Shown: one piece after another, positions 1 through 10,400 of the stretch
Position numbering within the stretch: the first letter of the stretch is position 1
How the letters are laid out: each line of letters begins with the position of its first letter
Assembly (NCBI RefSeq): GCF_016461715.1
Contig: NZ_JAEMUI010000012.1
Location: forward strand, 80,025 to 144,024
Source of the DNA: Marinomonas spartinae
GTDB taxonomy: Bacteria > Pseudomonadota > Gammaproteobacteria > Pseudomonadales > Marinomonadaceae
Direction of reading: 5' to 3'
Length of the DNA: 64,000 bases
The notes under the pieces: model-generated
Database searches by the model: none
Told to the model about the DNA's origin: nothing
Seen by the model: the letters and a program-made list of their open reading frames with translations, nothing else
Made by a program: the position numbers and the translations under genes

Positions 1-1
1 C

Positions 2-151
2 TTGGTCGTAGGAAGTCAACGTGAGATGTTGCGCCAGGGACTGACGGTTCGTGATTATGCGATCAGTGAGAATAAGGTGGAGGAAGAAGAGTGGGAAACC
101 CATGCAATTAAATGGGTTCATGGTATGCCGAAACCTTATGATGTCGCTTGA
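2..151 (+). CDS. 3' end of an unidentified protein-coding gene (partial)
   Basis: An open frame runs in from the left edge and stops with TGA at 149-151, giving 49 residues ending in KPYDVA. The piece is charged and contains the acidic run VEEEEWE. I do not recognise the family. It is accepted as a real gene end because the frame is open from the first base and the following 179 bases lack any other candidate before the next start. The true start lies outside the window. Confidence 0.5.
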   Translation: MVVGSQREMLRQGLTVRDYAISENKVEEEEWETHAIKWVHGMPKPYDVA

Positions 152-330
152 TTATGGCGACTCTCTGTATGCTGGCACGCCGTGTCTTAGTACTGTTCGA
201 TTCGTACACTGACTTGGCTAAACGTGACCTGGTCACACTTGCTTAGTACGGTTTCATCAGTTCTGTTTTTGAGATCAGAGACTCAGCGAAATGATACGTT
301 TATTGTGTTTATGCTAAGGAGTTACCAGAC

Positions 331-2205
331 GTGAAATGGTTTAAAGTCTATGCAGTATTGACTCTTGTTGTTGTCTCGACGTGGTCTTCTCTTAGTCGAG
401 CAGATACGCAATTTCGTATTCTGGTTGATGCTTCTGGCAGCATGCAAACCAGCGATCCCGACAGAATTACCCCAGAAGCGATTCAGCTTTTATCCCAGCT
501 TGCACCAGAGGGAAAAGCGACGATTGGCGTTTGGCTTTTTGGTGAACAGCCAAGGGTTTTATTTCCTGAAACGGATGTTACGGAAGCCAGCCGAGTAAAA
601 TTGGCGAATTATCTTAAAAGCTATGTGACGCAAGACTTAAAGACAGATGTGGAGTCCATTCTAGATCTTTTACTGAAGACGCCCGCTGCAGGTTCGCTCA
701 AGCCTGGGTTCCGACAAGATTGGATTTTAATCACCGATGGCAATGTCGATTTAAGCTTGGATGAAAGTGTGAACCAAGCTTCCCGTCAGCGTATTTGGAC
801 GGACATAACCAAACAGTTGGAAGAGCGAGGCATTCATCTTCATACCATCTCACTAACAGGGTATTCCGATAGAGCTTTATTGGATCACCTGTCTTTTAGA
901 ACCAACGCGACCCATACAGAAGCCGCCGTGCCAGAAAACATGCTGGATGCGTTTGATCGTATTTTCTCGCAGAGCATGCCTTATCAAGAGCTACCGCTTA
1001 TCGATGACCATTTCAAAGTGGATCCATCCGTTAGTCAAATTTCCATTGAGTCACTTCACGAAGCGGGAGGATTGCCGACGATTGTACAGCCCAATGGCAA
1101 AAATTTAGTGTTATCAAACCGTTCCGATGTTTCAGTGAGCGAGGGTCCTCATTTTACGGTGATTACTATTACCAATCCGGCAGTTGGCGAATGGCACGTA
1201 GATGATGTGAATTTGTCCCGAGTGAAAGTGCGCGCGATTTCTGATTTGAATTTAAGAGTGACTAAAATCGCCCCTGTGACTTTTGTTAACGAGCCTATTC
1301 ATTCAACGGCGTCTTTGTTTCGAGATGATCAGGCTTTAAAAGGCGCACAAATTCCCCGTGGTGATGTTGAACAGATATTGACCCGTCTGGTAGGTAGCAG
1401 CAAGGAAGTTATTTTTAAGACAGATTTGGATGCCTTAAAAGGCCGTTTTAAAAATCGCATAGAGGGACTATCACAACCGGGTGAGTATGTTTTAACAACG
1501 GACTTTATTGGAAAAAATCTGGATCGTAAAATGAGTCAATATTTTGCGATCCGCCCACCCGTTAACTTTACGATTAAAAGTAGCAGCGATAACTTAGTGA
1601 CGGTCTCTGCTACCCCTTCTAATGGCAAACTGGATATTAAACGTTCCAATGTGCGTTTGGAATTAACCTTCGCGGATGGTACCAAACAATTTGATCAAAT
1701 GGCTAAATTGAAAGATGGTGATTGGAATAAAGTGATTCCTGTTGCTAGCAATTCCAATATCAAGGCTCGGGCAAGATTAATAGGGTTTACCCAGTCCGGT
1801 ACGCGTATTGAATACTGGACGCCCACTTGGACCATCCACCGCAATGGGTCAGACCCAGTTTATGTGGAAAAGGGCAGTGTTGCTTCGTCTACACCACCCA
1901 CCTCGACAGTTTCAGTTGAGTCTGAACAAAATGTGGCACCTGTTTTGGTTGAGCCAAATGTTGAGTTAGTGGGCAATACTCCAACAACGGGTAATCAACA
2001 AGCGGCCAATGATACAGGCGGAAATAACCAAGGGGATGACAGCGCACAAGACGCAGAAACCTTTGGTGCCGACAGTTTGCTACTCTACTTGGGCATTGCT
2101 GCTGGGGTTGTCTTATTATTAGCGGTGATAGTTTTCGTAATTCGACGTAGCCGTCGCCGTAATCGCTACGACGACTTCCAGGATGATGATCTAGACGATG
2201 TGTGA
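331..2205 (+). CDS. von Willebrand factor A domain protein, membrane anchored (TIGR03503-like)
   Basis: A 624-residue protein with a GTG start preceded by AAGGAG at a normal distance. An N-terminal signal peptide (about residues 1-24, ending SRA) is followed directly by a VWA domain. The metal-binding MIDAS motif DASGSM lies at about residues 33-38, with a further Asp in LITDG near 135. The centre is beta-rich with no recognised catalytic motif. A low-complexity Ser/Thr/Pro/Gln stretch precedes one transmembrane helix (about residues 583-603) and a basic-acidic tail RRSRRRNRYDD. The layout predicts a periplasmic VWA domain held by a C-terminal anchor, as in the gammaproteobacterial family TIGR03503, whose role is unknown. 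It overlaps the next gene by 8 bases, so the two are probably co-translated. Confidence 0.75.
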   Translation: MKWFKVYAVLTLVVVSTWSSLSRADTQFRILVDASGSMQTSDPDRITPEAIQLLSQLAPEGKATIGVWLFGEQPRVLFPETDVTEASRVKLANYLKSYVTQDLKTDVESILDLLLKTPAAGSLKPGFRQDWILITDGNVDLSLDESVNQASRQRIWTDITKQLEERGIHLHTISLTGYSDRALLDHLSFRTNATHTEAAVPENMLDAFDRIFSQSMPYQELPLIDDHFKVDPSVSQISIESLHEAGGLPTIVQPNGKNLVLSNRSDVSVSEGPHFTVITITNPAVGEWHVDDVNLSRVKVRAISDLNLRVTKIAPVTFVNEPIHSTASLFRDDQALKGAQIPRGDVEQILTRLVGSSKEVIFKTDLDALKGRFKNRIEGLSQPGEYVLTTDFIGKNLDRKMSQYFAIRPPVNFTIKSSSDNLVTVSATPSNGKLDIKRSNVRLELTFADGTKQFDQMAKLKDGDWNKVIPVASNSNIKARARLIGFTQSGTRIEYWTPTWTIHRNGSDPVYVEKGSVASSTPPTSTVSVESEQNVAPVLVEPNVELVGNTPTTGNQQAANDTGGNNQGDDSAQDAETFGADSLLLYLGIAAGVVLLLAVIVFVIRRSRRRNRYDDFQDDDLDDV

Positions 2206-2998
2206 GTTATTAGGTATGAGTGCCAATGTCCCAACGGACATTTGTTTTAGTTTTTCAGGCTTACGTGCACGGGGGGGCCGAACGGGGCCTCACAAGGATG
2301 GCTGGGGCATGGCAATGTATCGGGACGGACAAGTCTGGGCCATTCATGATCCGCGCCCTAGTGCCGATTCGGACATGGCAGAAGTGATGAGTAAAACGTC
2401 GCTTAAATGTGACATCGTGATCAGCCACATTCGTCAAGCGAACGTGGGCATGGTGAGCTTACCCAACACCCATCCTTTTTGTCGTATTTTATGGGACAAA
2501 ACGTGGTCCTATGCTCACAATGGACAGTTAGAAGGTTTCCAAGGGTTGCCCGTTGGCATTCATCAACCCCTTGGCAATACCGACTCAGAGCGCGCCTTTT
2601 GTTGGATTGTAGAACAGCTCTCCCAGCAATTTGGCGATACCGAGCCAGAACTGGATGTATTAAGTGTCGCCATCTTTGAACTTGCCTCACAGCTTAAAGA
2701 CAAAGGTGTCTTTAATATGATGCTGTCTGATGGCGTGCGTTTATATTGCTTTTGTACCACGAAACTGCACTGGATCACTCGACGAGCTCCCTTTAGAAAA
2801 GCGACCTTATCCGATGAAGATGTGATTGTTGATTTTAAAGAGGTTACCACGGACAAAGACGTTGTTACCGTGATCGCCACCCAGCCATTAACCCATGATG
2901 AAACTTGGCAACAAATGCTAGAAGGGGAATTATGCGTGTTTAAAGGTGGGGAAGTGGTTAGTCAGATCAAACCTAAAGACCTGTCAGATACTGCATAA
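2198..2998 (+). CDS. yafJ: class II glutamine amidotransferase, YafJ family
   Basis: A 266-residue protein beginning MCELLGMSANVP, with the nucleophile Cys2 exposed after Met removal as in Ntn-type glutamine amidotransferases. The GRTGPHKDGWGMA segment and the SHIRQAN and YAHNGQL motifs are the substrate-binding and oxyanion elements of the family. Length matches E. coli YafJ (about 255). Only the glutaminase-type domain is present, with no synthetase partner domain, so the ammonia acceptor is unknown. The start overlaps the end of the VWA gene by 8 bases, which suggests translational coupling. Confidence 0.85.
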   Translation: MCELLGMSANVPTDICFSFSGLRARGGRTGPHKDGWGMAMYRDGQVWAIHDPRPSADSDMAEVMSKTSLKCDIVISHIRQANVGMVSLPNTHPFCRILWDKTWSYAHNGQLEGFQGLPVGIHQPLGNTDSERAFCWIVEQLSQQFGDTEPELDVLSVAIFELASQLKDKGVFNMMLSDGVRLYCFCTTKLHWITRRAPFRKATLSDEDVIVDFKEVTTDKDVVTVIATQPLTHDETWQQMLEGELCVFKGGEVVSQIKPKDLSDTA

Positions 2999-2999
2999 T

Positions 3000-3318
3000 C
3001 TAGGTTTCTTGTACTTTTTTTAGGGGAAGGGGGATCTGGTGTTGCAGATTTGATTGGGTTTTTCTGATTCGCTTGGTGTTTGCGAGTTCAGTTCCGCTCT
3101 GCTGAGCGGGTAACTTTTGTCAGTTGTTAGCTTCCATTCAATGAAAGAACTTCCGGGATTCATCCGCACTTAACAAGCGCATCAAAAATCCTTCCTCTTT
3201 AAATTAATCTGTGTAGTGGATGATGGTTTCGCCGTTAAAGGAGATCAACCAGAGCTAGCCATTTATTGCGGTAAAACAAAATACTTCTGAAATTCTGATT
3301 GTAGGGCGAAAACGCTAT
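3000..3318 (+). other. intergenic stretch holding a copied gene tail
   Basis: No gene of convincing size is seen in these 319 bases. The stretch contains a 26-base copy of the 3' end of the downstream CYTH gene (3164-3189). The copied frame reads on into SALNKRIKNPSSLN and then a stop, but it is preceded by a stop only a few codons upstream, so it is not a gene. Confidence 0.6.
3164..3189 (+). repeat. 26-base exact direct repeat, upstream copy
   Basis: The segment beginning CCGCACTTAACAAGC and ending ATCAAAAAT is identical to bases 3863-3888, the coding tail of the CYTH gene. The reading frame is preserved in the copied piece but the flanks differ. Confidence 0.85.
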
Positions 3319-3897
3319 ATGACAAACAAGCATTTCCAAGGTAAGTATGAAGTGGAGCTAAAGTTCTGCTTACACTCAAAAGCTGAATTTCTAAAGACAT
3401 TGAGTGGCATTCCTCATGAAGTTATGCTGCAAGACAATATTGAAAGTGACTGGTATTTTGATCGTCCTGATAAGTCGTTAGAAGCGGATAATAAAAGTAT
3501 CTGCATCCGTACCATGGAGCCGTCCGGCATTAAGTTATGGATTGTTAAAGGGCCAGAGCCCGATAGGTGTGAAGCCACCAATATTACAAATGCCTCAAAT
3601 GCCATCAGCATGTTGGAAACCATGGGCTTTGAGGTTGTGTTAAAAGCTCAGAAAACTCGCAGTATTTATTTTGTCGGAGCGTTCCATATTACGGTGGATT
3701 CATTAGAGGGCATCGGGGATTTTGCGGAATTTGCCATTATGACCGACGATGAGTTGAAGCTGCCCGATTATAAAGCTCAGATCGAAGCTCTGGCGCAGCA
3801 ATTTGGCTTAACCAAAGAGGCTTTACAAACTCAATCTTACAAACAGATGTTTATGGAAAAAGCCGCACTTAACAAGCGCATCAAAAATTGCCTTTAA
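3319..3897 (+). CDS. CYTH domain protein (CyaB / class IV adenylate cyclase-like)
   Basis: A 192-residue protein whose N-terminal YEVELKFCL carries the ExExK signature of the CYTH (CyaB-thiamine triphosphatase) superfamily, which binds triphosphate with metal in a beta-tunnel. Further conserved elements visible are the W-Y-F-D strand after residue 45, the arginine in SICIRTM, the lysine in LWIVKGPE and the late acidic pair in HITVDSLEGIGDFAEFA. Length equals typical bacterial CyaB proteins. Whether it makes cAMP or hydrolyses a triphosphate cannot be told from the sequence. A HAD phosphatase follows closely. The 3' end of this gene is duplicated 700 bases upstream. Confidence 0.75.
   Translation: MTNKHFQGKYEVELKFCLHSKAEFLKTLSGIPHEVMLQDNIESDWYFDRPDKSLEADNKSICIRTMEPSGIKLWIVKGPEPDRCEATNITNASNAISMLETMGFEVVLKAQKTRSIYFVGAFHITVDSLEGIGDFAEFAIMTDDELKLPDYKAQIEALAQQFGLTKEALQTQSYKQMFMEKAALNKRIKNCL
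3863..3888 (+). repeat. 26-base exact direct repeat, downstream copy in the CYTH gene
   Basis: This is the partner of 3164-3189 and encodes AALNKRIKN at the C-terminus of the CYTH protein. Confidence 0.85.
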
Positions 3898-3969
3898 GAT
3901 TGGGTGTTTCTGATGCCCCTTTTATATAGACATTATATAAGCTCGCACAAATTAATATGGAGTCTAAAT

Positions 3970-4605
3970 TTGAAAGACTATGATGTGTACTTGTTCGATA
4001 TGGACGGTACTTTAGTGAATTCTGAGCCGCTAAAAGGAAAGGCGCTTGCCTTAGCTTGTGCAGAGTATGGAGTAAATGTTGATTACAGCATTTACAAAGA
4101 CGTAATGGGAGAAAATTGGCAGGTGGTAACGGGCCACTTTTTTGAGTCAGCAAAGATTTCCCCTGACTTAACCGCGTTTAATAAATACTTTCGTAGTCAC
4201 TATGAAAAAATGCTTCAAGAGCAGCTAGAGTTGAACAAAGGTGCAAGGGCTTATATTGATCGTTTAAAACAAACGGGAAAGAGGTGTGGTGTTGTCAGCT
4301 CTGCGGCTACTTGGATGGTAGACAATATTCTAGAGTCTCTCAATTTGAGAACCGTTTTTGACATCATAATAACTCAAGATCATGTTACTAAACATAAGCC
4401 GGATCCTGAGGCTTACGAACTAGCGTTATCTAAGTTATCAGCTTCCCCATATGAAACAATCATATTTGAGGACTCCACAGCAGGATTAAATGCTGGGCGA
4501 GCCGCTGGTTGCGAAGTCATTGCCTTTAGGCATAACTTTAATGTCAAAAACGATCTCAGTAGTGCAATAAAAGTCATCGAAAATTACGAAGAGATGTTTC
4601 TATAA
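3970..4605 (+). CDS. HAD-superfamily phosphatase (beta-phosphoglucomutase-like, subfamily IA)
   Basis: All four HAD motifs are present: FDMDGTLVNSEP with the nucleophile Asp at the N-terminus, VVSSAA (motif II Ser), the Lys in KHKPDPEAY, and IIFEDSTAGLNAG with the acidic metal ligands. A helical cap lies between motifs I and II, so this is a small-molecule phosphatase or phosphomutase. The frame is open from a GTG at 3904, but I choose the TTG at 3970: it has GGAG at 3959-3962, 7 bases away, and gives a protein that begins KDYDVYLFDMDG as usual for the family. Translation from 3904 would add an unlikely 22-residue extension. Substrate is unknown. Confidence 0.75.
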   Translation: MKDYDVYLFDMDGTLVNSEPLKGKALALACAEYGVNVDYSIYKDVMGENWQVVTGHFFESAKISPDLTAFNKYFRSHYEKMLQEQLELNKGARAYIDRLKQTGKRCGVVSSAATWMVDNILESLNLRTVFDIIITQDHVTKHKPDPEAYELALSKLSASPYETIIFEDSTAGLNAGRAAGCEVIAFRHNFNVKNDLSSAIKVIENYEEMFL

Positions 4606-4651
4606 GTCTTATTATCGTAATCCCAAACGACACCACTTATAAGCCATTTTG

Positions 4652-5702
4652 TCACGTTGTAGGATTATATATTACTGGTGTACCAGTGTTTGGATCGATG
4701 CGGTCAAGTGAGGGGCCAGCGTAACTATTATTTAATAATTCAACGGTAGCTTCACCATATTGGCTAAACCAAAAAGCACCTAGGTCTTTTAAACGGTTTA
4801 TATTGCTTTGGCTAATATCGTCCATGGCATCGTCTGGGGGATTGGGCAAACCGGGTTGTGAGCGCATTTCTGCATTGACTCGAATATAATTGCCTGGGCG
4901 AGTTATGGTTATGGCTTGATAGGCGACTACCTTTTCATCGGATAGTAAATCAATCATGTTGCCTTTTAGCATCCATTGCACCGCCCCCCCATTTGCGGGA
5001 TTCTGGTCCATTGATCTTTCGAGTAACGGTACCCGTGCCAATTGACAATACCCTCAGTTCATCCATCGACACGGTTGGCCATTCTCGTTTGGCTTCGGCA
5101 ATAGCACACATAGTTGGGTTGTTTGCAACGACGCCACCATCTACTAACCAGTAATTTTCCTCGTCATAGGGGAAATAAGCTTCTACGGTGGGGAAATACG
5201 TTGGCGCAGCACTCGATGCATCAGCTACTTGGTAAGATGGTATATCGCGATAATAGTCTTTGGTGGATTTAAGAATAAAGGGCTTGCGTTTTTCTACGCC
5301 ATAAGTAATGGCTAGTACATGTTTCCCCTCTTTGACATCACCTAGTTTGGCTTCACCCAGTTTGGCTTCACCCAGTTTGGATTTCAGTGTATTGGTTTTA
5401 CCTGATGCCTCATATTTGGGGGCATTAACACCATCAATTTCAAGTAAACCGCGATTTTCTGTGAATATTTGTTTTGCCGTTTCTTCGTTATATAACTCAT
5501 TAATATCTTGCATCGGCATATTGGTGTTTGCTAGTGCCAAGGCGATGATGCTGCCAGTACTGTTTCCAGCATAAAAGTCCACACAGTCACGCAGTGATTT
5601 TTGATATTTCTCGCCAAGCAGTTGATCAACTTGCATTAAAAATTGGGTGGTAGCAGCCCCACGAATTCCACCGCCATCTAAACAAAGAATGAGTTTCGAC
5701 AT
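4652..5702 (-). pseudogene. patatin-like phospholipase, frameshifted at a G7 tract
   Basis: The 5' part (start at 5702) has the patatin oxyanion motif DGGGIRG at about residues 9-15, the nucleophile serine in GNSTG, and the catalytic Asp in DGGVVANNP. The family is a lipid acyl hydrolase with a Ser-Asp dyad. The frame leaves at a run of seven C (4984-4990, G7 on the coding strand) and ends after GGGAMDAKRQHD. The rest of the protein continues in the next frame from AVQWMLKGNMIDLL to a stop at 4652. Removing one G restores KWGAVQWMLKG, which reads like an ordinary patatin. So this is either a recent frameshift, a phase-variable switch or a sequencing error. The catalytic half is complete. No cyclic-nucleotide synthase is nearby, so there is no support for a CBASS role. 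Confidence 0.75.
5339..5383 (-). repeat. three 15-base tandem repeats inside the patatin gene
   Basis: Three units (5339-5353, 5354-5368, 5369-5383), nearly identical with core CCCAGTTTGGCTT, encode KLGEA-KLGEA-KLGDV in the protein. The copy number can change without breaking frame. Confidence 0.9.
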
Positions 5703-5941
5703 TTACTATCTTCTGTATTAATTGAAATGCATTGGTTACTTAATACCAAAAATGGCACATAGGAATGTGTCTTGTTACATTATTCAATTTCAACATCCCT
5801 GTTGCTTATTAAGTATAGAAGAACCTCCACGAAGCAGCTAAAAATAGACAGAATGACAAGGTGGTGATATGTCGTTCTATTTTTATCGAACTTCGATAAC
5901 TGTTATTCTGGCACCATTATTGATGTAATAGAGTAGTGATA

Positions 5942-6190
5942 ATGATTAATGATAATGAAGTAATCGAAACCTTAGATGAGCTTGAGGCGTTTTTACGTTT
6001 GGTTGAATCGGGCAGTTTGGCGCTTGATAATGCGGCGGGGGTGGCTTTGGCGACGAATAACGCCAATGGTCGTCCATTTGTGGCCGTGCTGGATGATAAT
6101 CAGCAGCTGGTGTTGGGGCGTTGGGTAACCAATGAGGTATTTGAAAACGGTAAGGATATGGTTCGCTACGGCCTTAAAAAGCCACATTAA
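5942..6190 (+). CDS. small acidic protein of unknown function
   Basis: An 82-residue product beginning MINDNEVIETLDELEAFL, rich in Asp, Glu and Asn, with no signal peptide or membrane segment. A GTG at 5936 would add two residues. No clear ribosome binding site supports either start. I do not recognise the family. Codon use looks like the neighbours and no better frame exists in this 600-base interval. The gene converges on cysK. Confidence 0.5.
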   Translation: MINDNEVIETLDELEAFLRLVESGSLALDNAAGVALATNNANGRPFVAVLDDNQQLVLGRWVTNEVFENGKDMVRYGLKKPH

Positions 6191-6214
6191 TGGAAGACAG
6201 TAACCCCTCCCTAA

Positions 6215-6243
6215 CCCTCCCCTTGGAAGACATAAGGGGAGGG
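6215..6243. repeat. GC-rich hairpin between convergent genes
   Basis: A 10-base perfect inverted repeat (CCCTCCCCTT at 6215-6224, AAGGGGAGGG at 6234-6243) with a 9-base loop lies between the small acidic ORF and cysK. It has no T-run, so it is more likely a REP-like element than a classical terminator. The surrounding CCCTCC-rich sequence looks like a dispersed intergenic repeat. Confidence 0.5.
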
Positions 6244-6300
6244 AATTGTTTGCCCCTCACCCTTGGGAAGGTGGCAGCAGAGTGGGGTTCTGGTTAATGA

Positions 6301-7266
6301 CTATTGAACCAATTCATTGTCAGTGAATTCGCCTTCGAAAAGGGCAGTAGAAAGGTAACGTTCACCGGAATCAGGCAGTATCACGACGATCTTTTTGTCA
6401 GCAAATTCGTCCAGTTTGCTCAGGCGCTCTGCGGCAACCACGGCGGCACCGCATGAAATACCACACAAGATACCTTCTTCTCGCATCAGTCGACGTGCCA
6501 TTTGAATGGCGTCGTCGTTTTCGACTTGTTCAACACGATCCACCAAGGAAAGGTCCAAGTTTTGTGGTATAAAGCCCGCACCGATACCTTGGATTTTATG
6601 AGGCGCTGGTGTCGGCGTGACACCATGAAGGGTTTGGCTGATAACAGGGGAGCTGGCTGGTTCAACCGCAACACTGGTAATGGGCTTACCTTGGACTTTC
6701 TTAATATAGCGTGTGACGCCTGTAATGGTGCCGCCTGTGCCCACACCAGCAACAAAAACATCGATTTCGCCATTGGTGTCTTCCCAGATTTCTGGACCAG
6801 TAGTTTTCTCGTGGATTTCGGGGTTAGCAGGGTTTTCAAATTGTTTCAGTAGGACGAAGTTGTCGTCTTGAGCAATTTCTTCGGCTTTTTCGATGGCGCC
6901 TTTCATACCTTTGGCAGGCTCAGTCAGAACGATAGTTGCCCCTAATGCTTTCATCACTTGACGACGTTCAACACTCATGCTGGATGGCATGGTGATGGTA
7001 ATAGGGTAACCGCGCGAGGCTGCAACAAAGCACAGTGCGATCCCAGTGTTACCACTGGACGCTTCAACGATGGATTTGCCTTTGGTTAAAATGCCTTTTT
7101 TTTCAGCATCCCACACCATGTTCGCCCCAATACGGCATTTTACCGAGAAAGCAGGGTTGCGAGATTCTAGCTTCGCCCAAATATTACCCTTACCAATATG
7201 GTTGAGACGAACGAGTGGGGTGTTACCAATAGTCAATGAATTATCGTCGTATACTTGTTGAGACAT
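6301..7266 (-). CDS. cysK: cysteine synthase A (O-acetylserine sulfhydrylase)
   Basis: Makes L-cysteine from O-acetylserine and sulfide in the cytoplasm, using pyridoxal phosphate. The PLP lysine is K43 in [11 protein letters not shown]. The substrate loop SSGNTGIA follows at about residues 68-75, and the glycine-rich phosphate-binding loop is [10 protein letters not shown]. The 321-residue length is that of CysK. The C-terminal GISCGAA and [11 protein letters not shown] segments hold the serine that contacts the PLP ring nitrogen and the usual closing motif. The gene is divergent from hrpA across a 162-210 base spacer. Confidence 0.93.
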   Translation of the reverse strand: MSQQVYDDNSLTIGNTPLVRLNHIGKGNIWAKLESRNPAFSVKCRIGANMVWDAEKKGILTKGKSIVEASSGNTGIALCFVAASRGYPITITMPSSMSVERRQVMKALGATIVLTEPAKGMKGAIEKAEEIAQDDNFVLLKQFENPANPEIHEKTTGPEIWEDTNGEIDVFVAGVGTGGTITGVTRYIKKVQGKPITSVAVEPASSPVISQTLHGVTPTPAPHKIQGIGAGFIPQNLDLSLVDRVEQVENDDAIQMARRLMREEGILCGISCGAAVVAAERLSKLDEFADKKIVVILPDSGERYLSTALFEGEFTDNELVQ

Positions 7267-7476
7267 GATGCTTCCTTATTCGTTGATCTGGTTATGGATG
7301 TGACACCGTAGTAGATGTGCGCTTAAGTCTGTTCACTATAACCCTTACTTAGCGATTGATGTTAGAATTTACAACTATATAGATAGAAACGGCGCGCCTT
7401 ATTCACTGTTTTTGCAAGCTTTGTTGCTTTGCAAGTTATCATCTGCGCCCAGCAAAAGGATACTAGTTTACTTATC

Positions 7477-10400
7477 ATGTCGACAAATGACGTAATGACG
7501 CGTGATCGTCATCTTATTGATCAAAAACACGCTCAGCTTCTAAAACGCCAAAAGGATGGTTTGCCTTTTGACCGGATGCAAGCTGAATTGAATACCATGA
7601 TCGAGCAATCAGAAACCCTATATCAAGCTCGCATGGCACGTTTGCCGAAGGTCACCTATGACGAATCGTTGCCCGTGGCGGCGCGTTCTGAAGAGATTGT
7701 TGAGGCGATCCAGAATAACCAAGTGGTCATCATCGCAGGGGAAACGGGTTCCGGTAAAACGACGCAACTTCCGAAAATGTGCTTACAGGCCGGACGCGGT
7801 ATTGCGGGGTTGATTGGACACACGCAACCAAGGCGTATTGCAGCACGCAGTGTGGCGCAGCGTATCAGTGATGAAATGCAGGTCACCTTGGGGGAACAAG
7901 TTGGTTTTCAGGTACGTTTCAATGATGAGAGCAATGATGAAACCCTGATTAAATTAATGACAGACGGTATTTTGTTGGCTGAAATCCAACAAGATCGCCT
8001 GCTTTATCGTTACGACACCATCATCATAGACGAAGCCCACGAGCGAAGCTTAAATATTGATTTTTTGTTGGGCTATCTTAAACGCGTGCTGGCTCAGCGT
8101 CCTGACCTTAAGGTCATTGTGACCTCTGCCACGATTGATGTGGAACGTTTCTCCAAGCATTTTAATAACGCGCCAATTATTGAAGTATCAGGCCGGACTT
8201 ATCCGGTAGAAATCCGTTATCAGCCTTTGTTGAGCAAATCCGATTCGGAAGAGTTAGACGAAGACCAGAGTATGGAGCAGGGTATTCTTGATGCGGTGGA
8301 GAGTTTAATTCAAGAAGAGCGTCAATCCGGTTATCGAGGGGCTGGCGATATCTTGGTATTTTTACCGGGTGAACGTGAAATTCGGGAAACTGCAGAGATT
8401 TTGCGCCGCGCTGAGTTACGTAATACCGAAGTTTTACCTTTGTATGCGCGTTTGAGTGTGAGCGAACAACAGCGCATATTTAAGTCCCATTCTGGGCGTC
8501 GAGTGGTGTTATCCACCAACGTGGCGGAAACCTCCTTAACTGTGCCTGGCATTCGTTATGTGATCGATCCAGGTTTAGCGCGTATTAGTCGCTACAGTGT
8601 GCGCTCGAAAGTGCAGCAATTACCCATTGAGAAAATCAGTCAGGCCAGTGCAAATCAGCGAGCAGGGCGTTGCGGTCGTGTTGCGGATGGTATTTGTATT
8701 CGCTTATACGACGAAGCTGACTTTACCGCTCGTGCTGAATTTACCGACCCGGAAATTTTCCGTACCAACTTGGCCTCGGTCATTTTGCAAATGGCGAATT
8801 TACGCCTTGGTGCTGTCGATAAATTTCCTTTTGTTGAAATGCCAGAAAAACGCATGATTAATGATGGTTATCGTGCGTTGACCGAACTGGGAGCGATCAA
8901 AGGCGATAAAATGACGCCCATTGGCCGTCAGCTTGCTAAGCTGCCGATTGACCCCAAACTAGGGCGAATTTTAATTGCCGCTCAGCAGCATTCGGTGCTG
9001 AAAGAAGTCTCGGTGGTCGTCAGTGCTTTATCGATTCCAGACCCGCGAGAACGTCCGCAAGATAAAAAAACGCAATCGGATCAAGCTCACGCTCAAGACA
9101 AAGATGAAGACTCGGATTTTATCGTGTTCTTAAATCTTTGGGAGCGCTATGAGGAGCAGCGTCAAGCCCTCTCTCAAAATCAATTACGTCAGTATTGCCG
9201 TAAGCAATTTTTGAACTTTTTACGGATGCGTGAATGGCGCGATATTCACCGTCAGATCATTATCGCCTGCAAGCAATTGGGCTTTAAAGAAGTCAGCCAT
9301 GAAAATCGAAATTACGAAGCCATCCACCGTTCTTTATTAGCGGGTTTGTTTACTCAGGTGGCGAATAAAATGGATGACAGTAAAGAGATGCTTGGCTGTC
9401 GTTCTCGGAAAGTATCGATTTTTCCTGGTTCTATGTTGTTCAAAAAACCACCGCAATGGATCATGGCGGCGGAGTTGGTCGAAACCAGTAAGTTATATGC
9501 TCGTGTATCGGCGCGTATTGATCCCGCTTGGATCGAAGAATACGCCGAGCCTTTTGTGAAGCGCCAATATTTTGATCCCCATTTTGAGCGTAATCAAGGC
9601 CGAGTGATGGCCAATGAGCAGGTGTCGTTATATGGGCTGATTATCGTTGCCAAGCGCCGTATTGATTACGGTCATGTTAATCAGCCAGAGGCCCGTGAAA
9701 TTTTGATCAGACAAGGTTTGGTAGAAGGCGAGATGCGCTCCAAACAGGCCTTTTATCGAAAAAATAAGGCGTTGATTGAGCAGTTAGAAACACAAGAGGC
9801 CAAACTGAGAACTCGCGATATTCTGGTGGATGATGAAGCCGTTTTCCAGTTTTATGATCAACGTATCCCCAAAGATATTTATAATCAAAAAGGCTTGGAG
9901 TACTTTGCAAAAACCTCACCTGAGGCCTTGGTGATGACCCGTGAGGACCTAATTAATCAGGATGTGAACGTTGATGATATAGCGTTCCCGGATTCCTATG
10001 GTCTTAATGGTGTTGCGCTTCCGATTGATTATCGCTTTGAACCAGGTCAAAAGACCGATGGCGCCACACTAAAAGTGCCCGTTGGTTTGTTGCGTCAGTT
10101 AAGTTTAGAGGATTTAGGTTGGGCGGTGCCTGGTTTTATCAAAGAGCGCTGCGAAGCCCTTTTGAGAGCGCTACCAAAAGCCTTGCGTCGACGATTTGTC
10201 CCCATTCCGCAATTTGTCGAACGAATTTATCCCAATTTGTCTAAAGATAAGGGAGATTTGCTAGAACAGCTTAGTTTGCAGATAAAACGTGAAACCTTGA
10301 TTGATATTCCCCTTAATGAGTGGAATTCGGATAAGCTGGACACACACTTAACCTTGAACTTGGAAGTGGTCGATGAGCGGGGGAAAGTGCTTGGTATAGG

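Noticed and set aside
4652..5702. Patatin as a CBASS effector (CapV)
   Set aside because: No CD-NTase, E1/E2 or JAB gene is nearby, so the defence reading has no support in this window.
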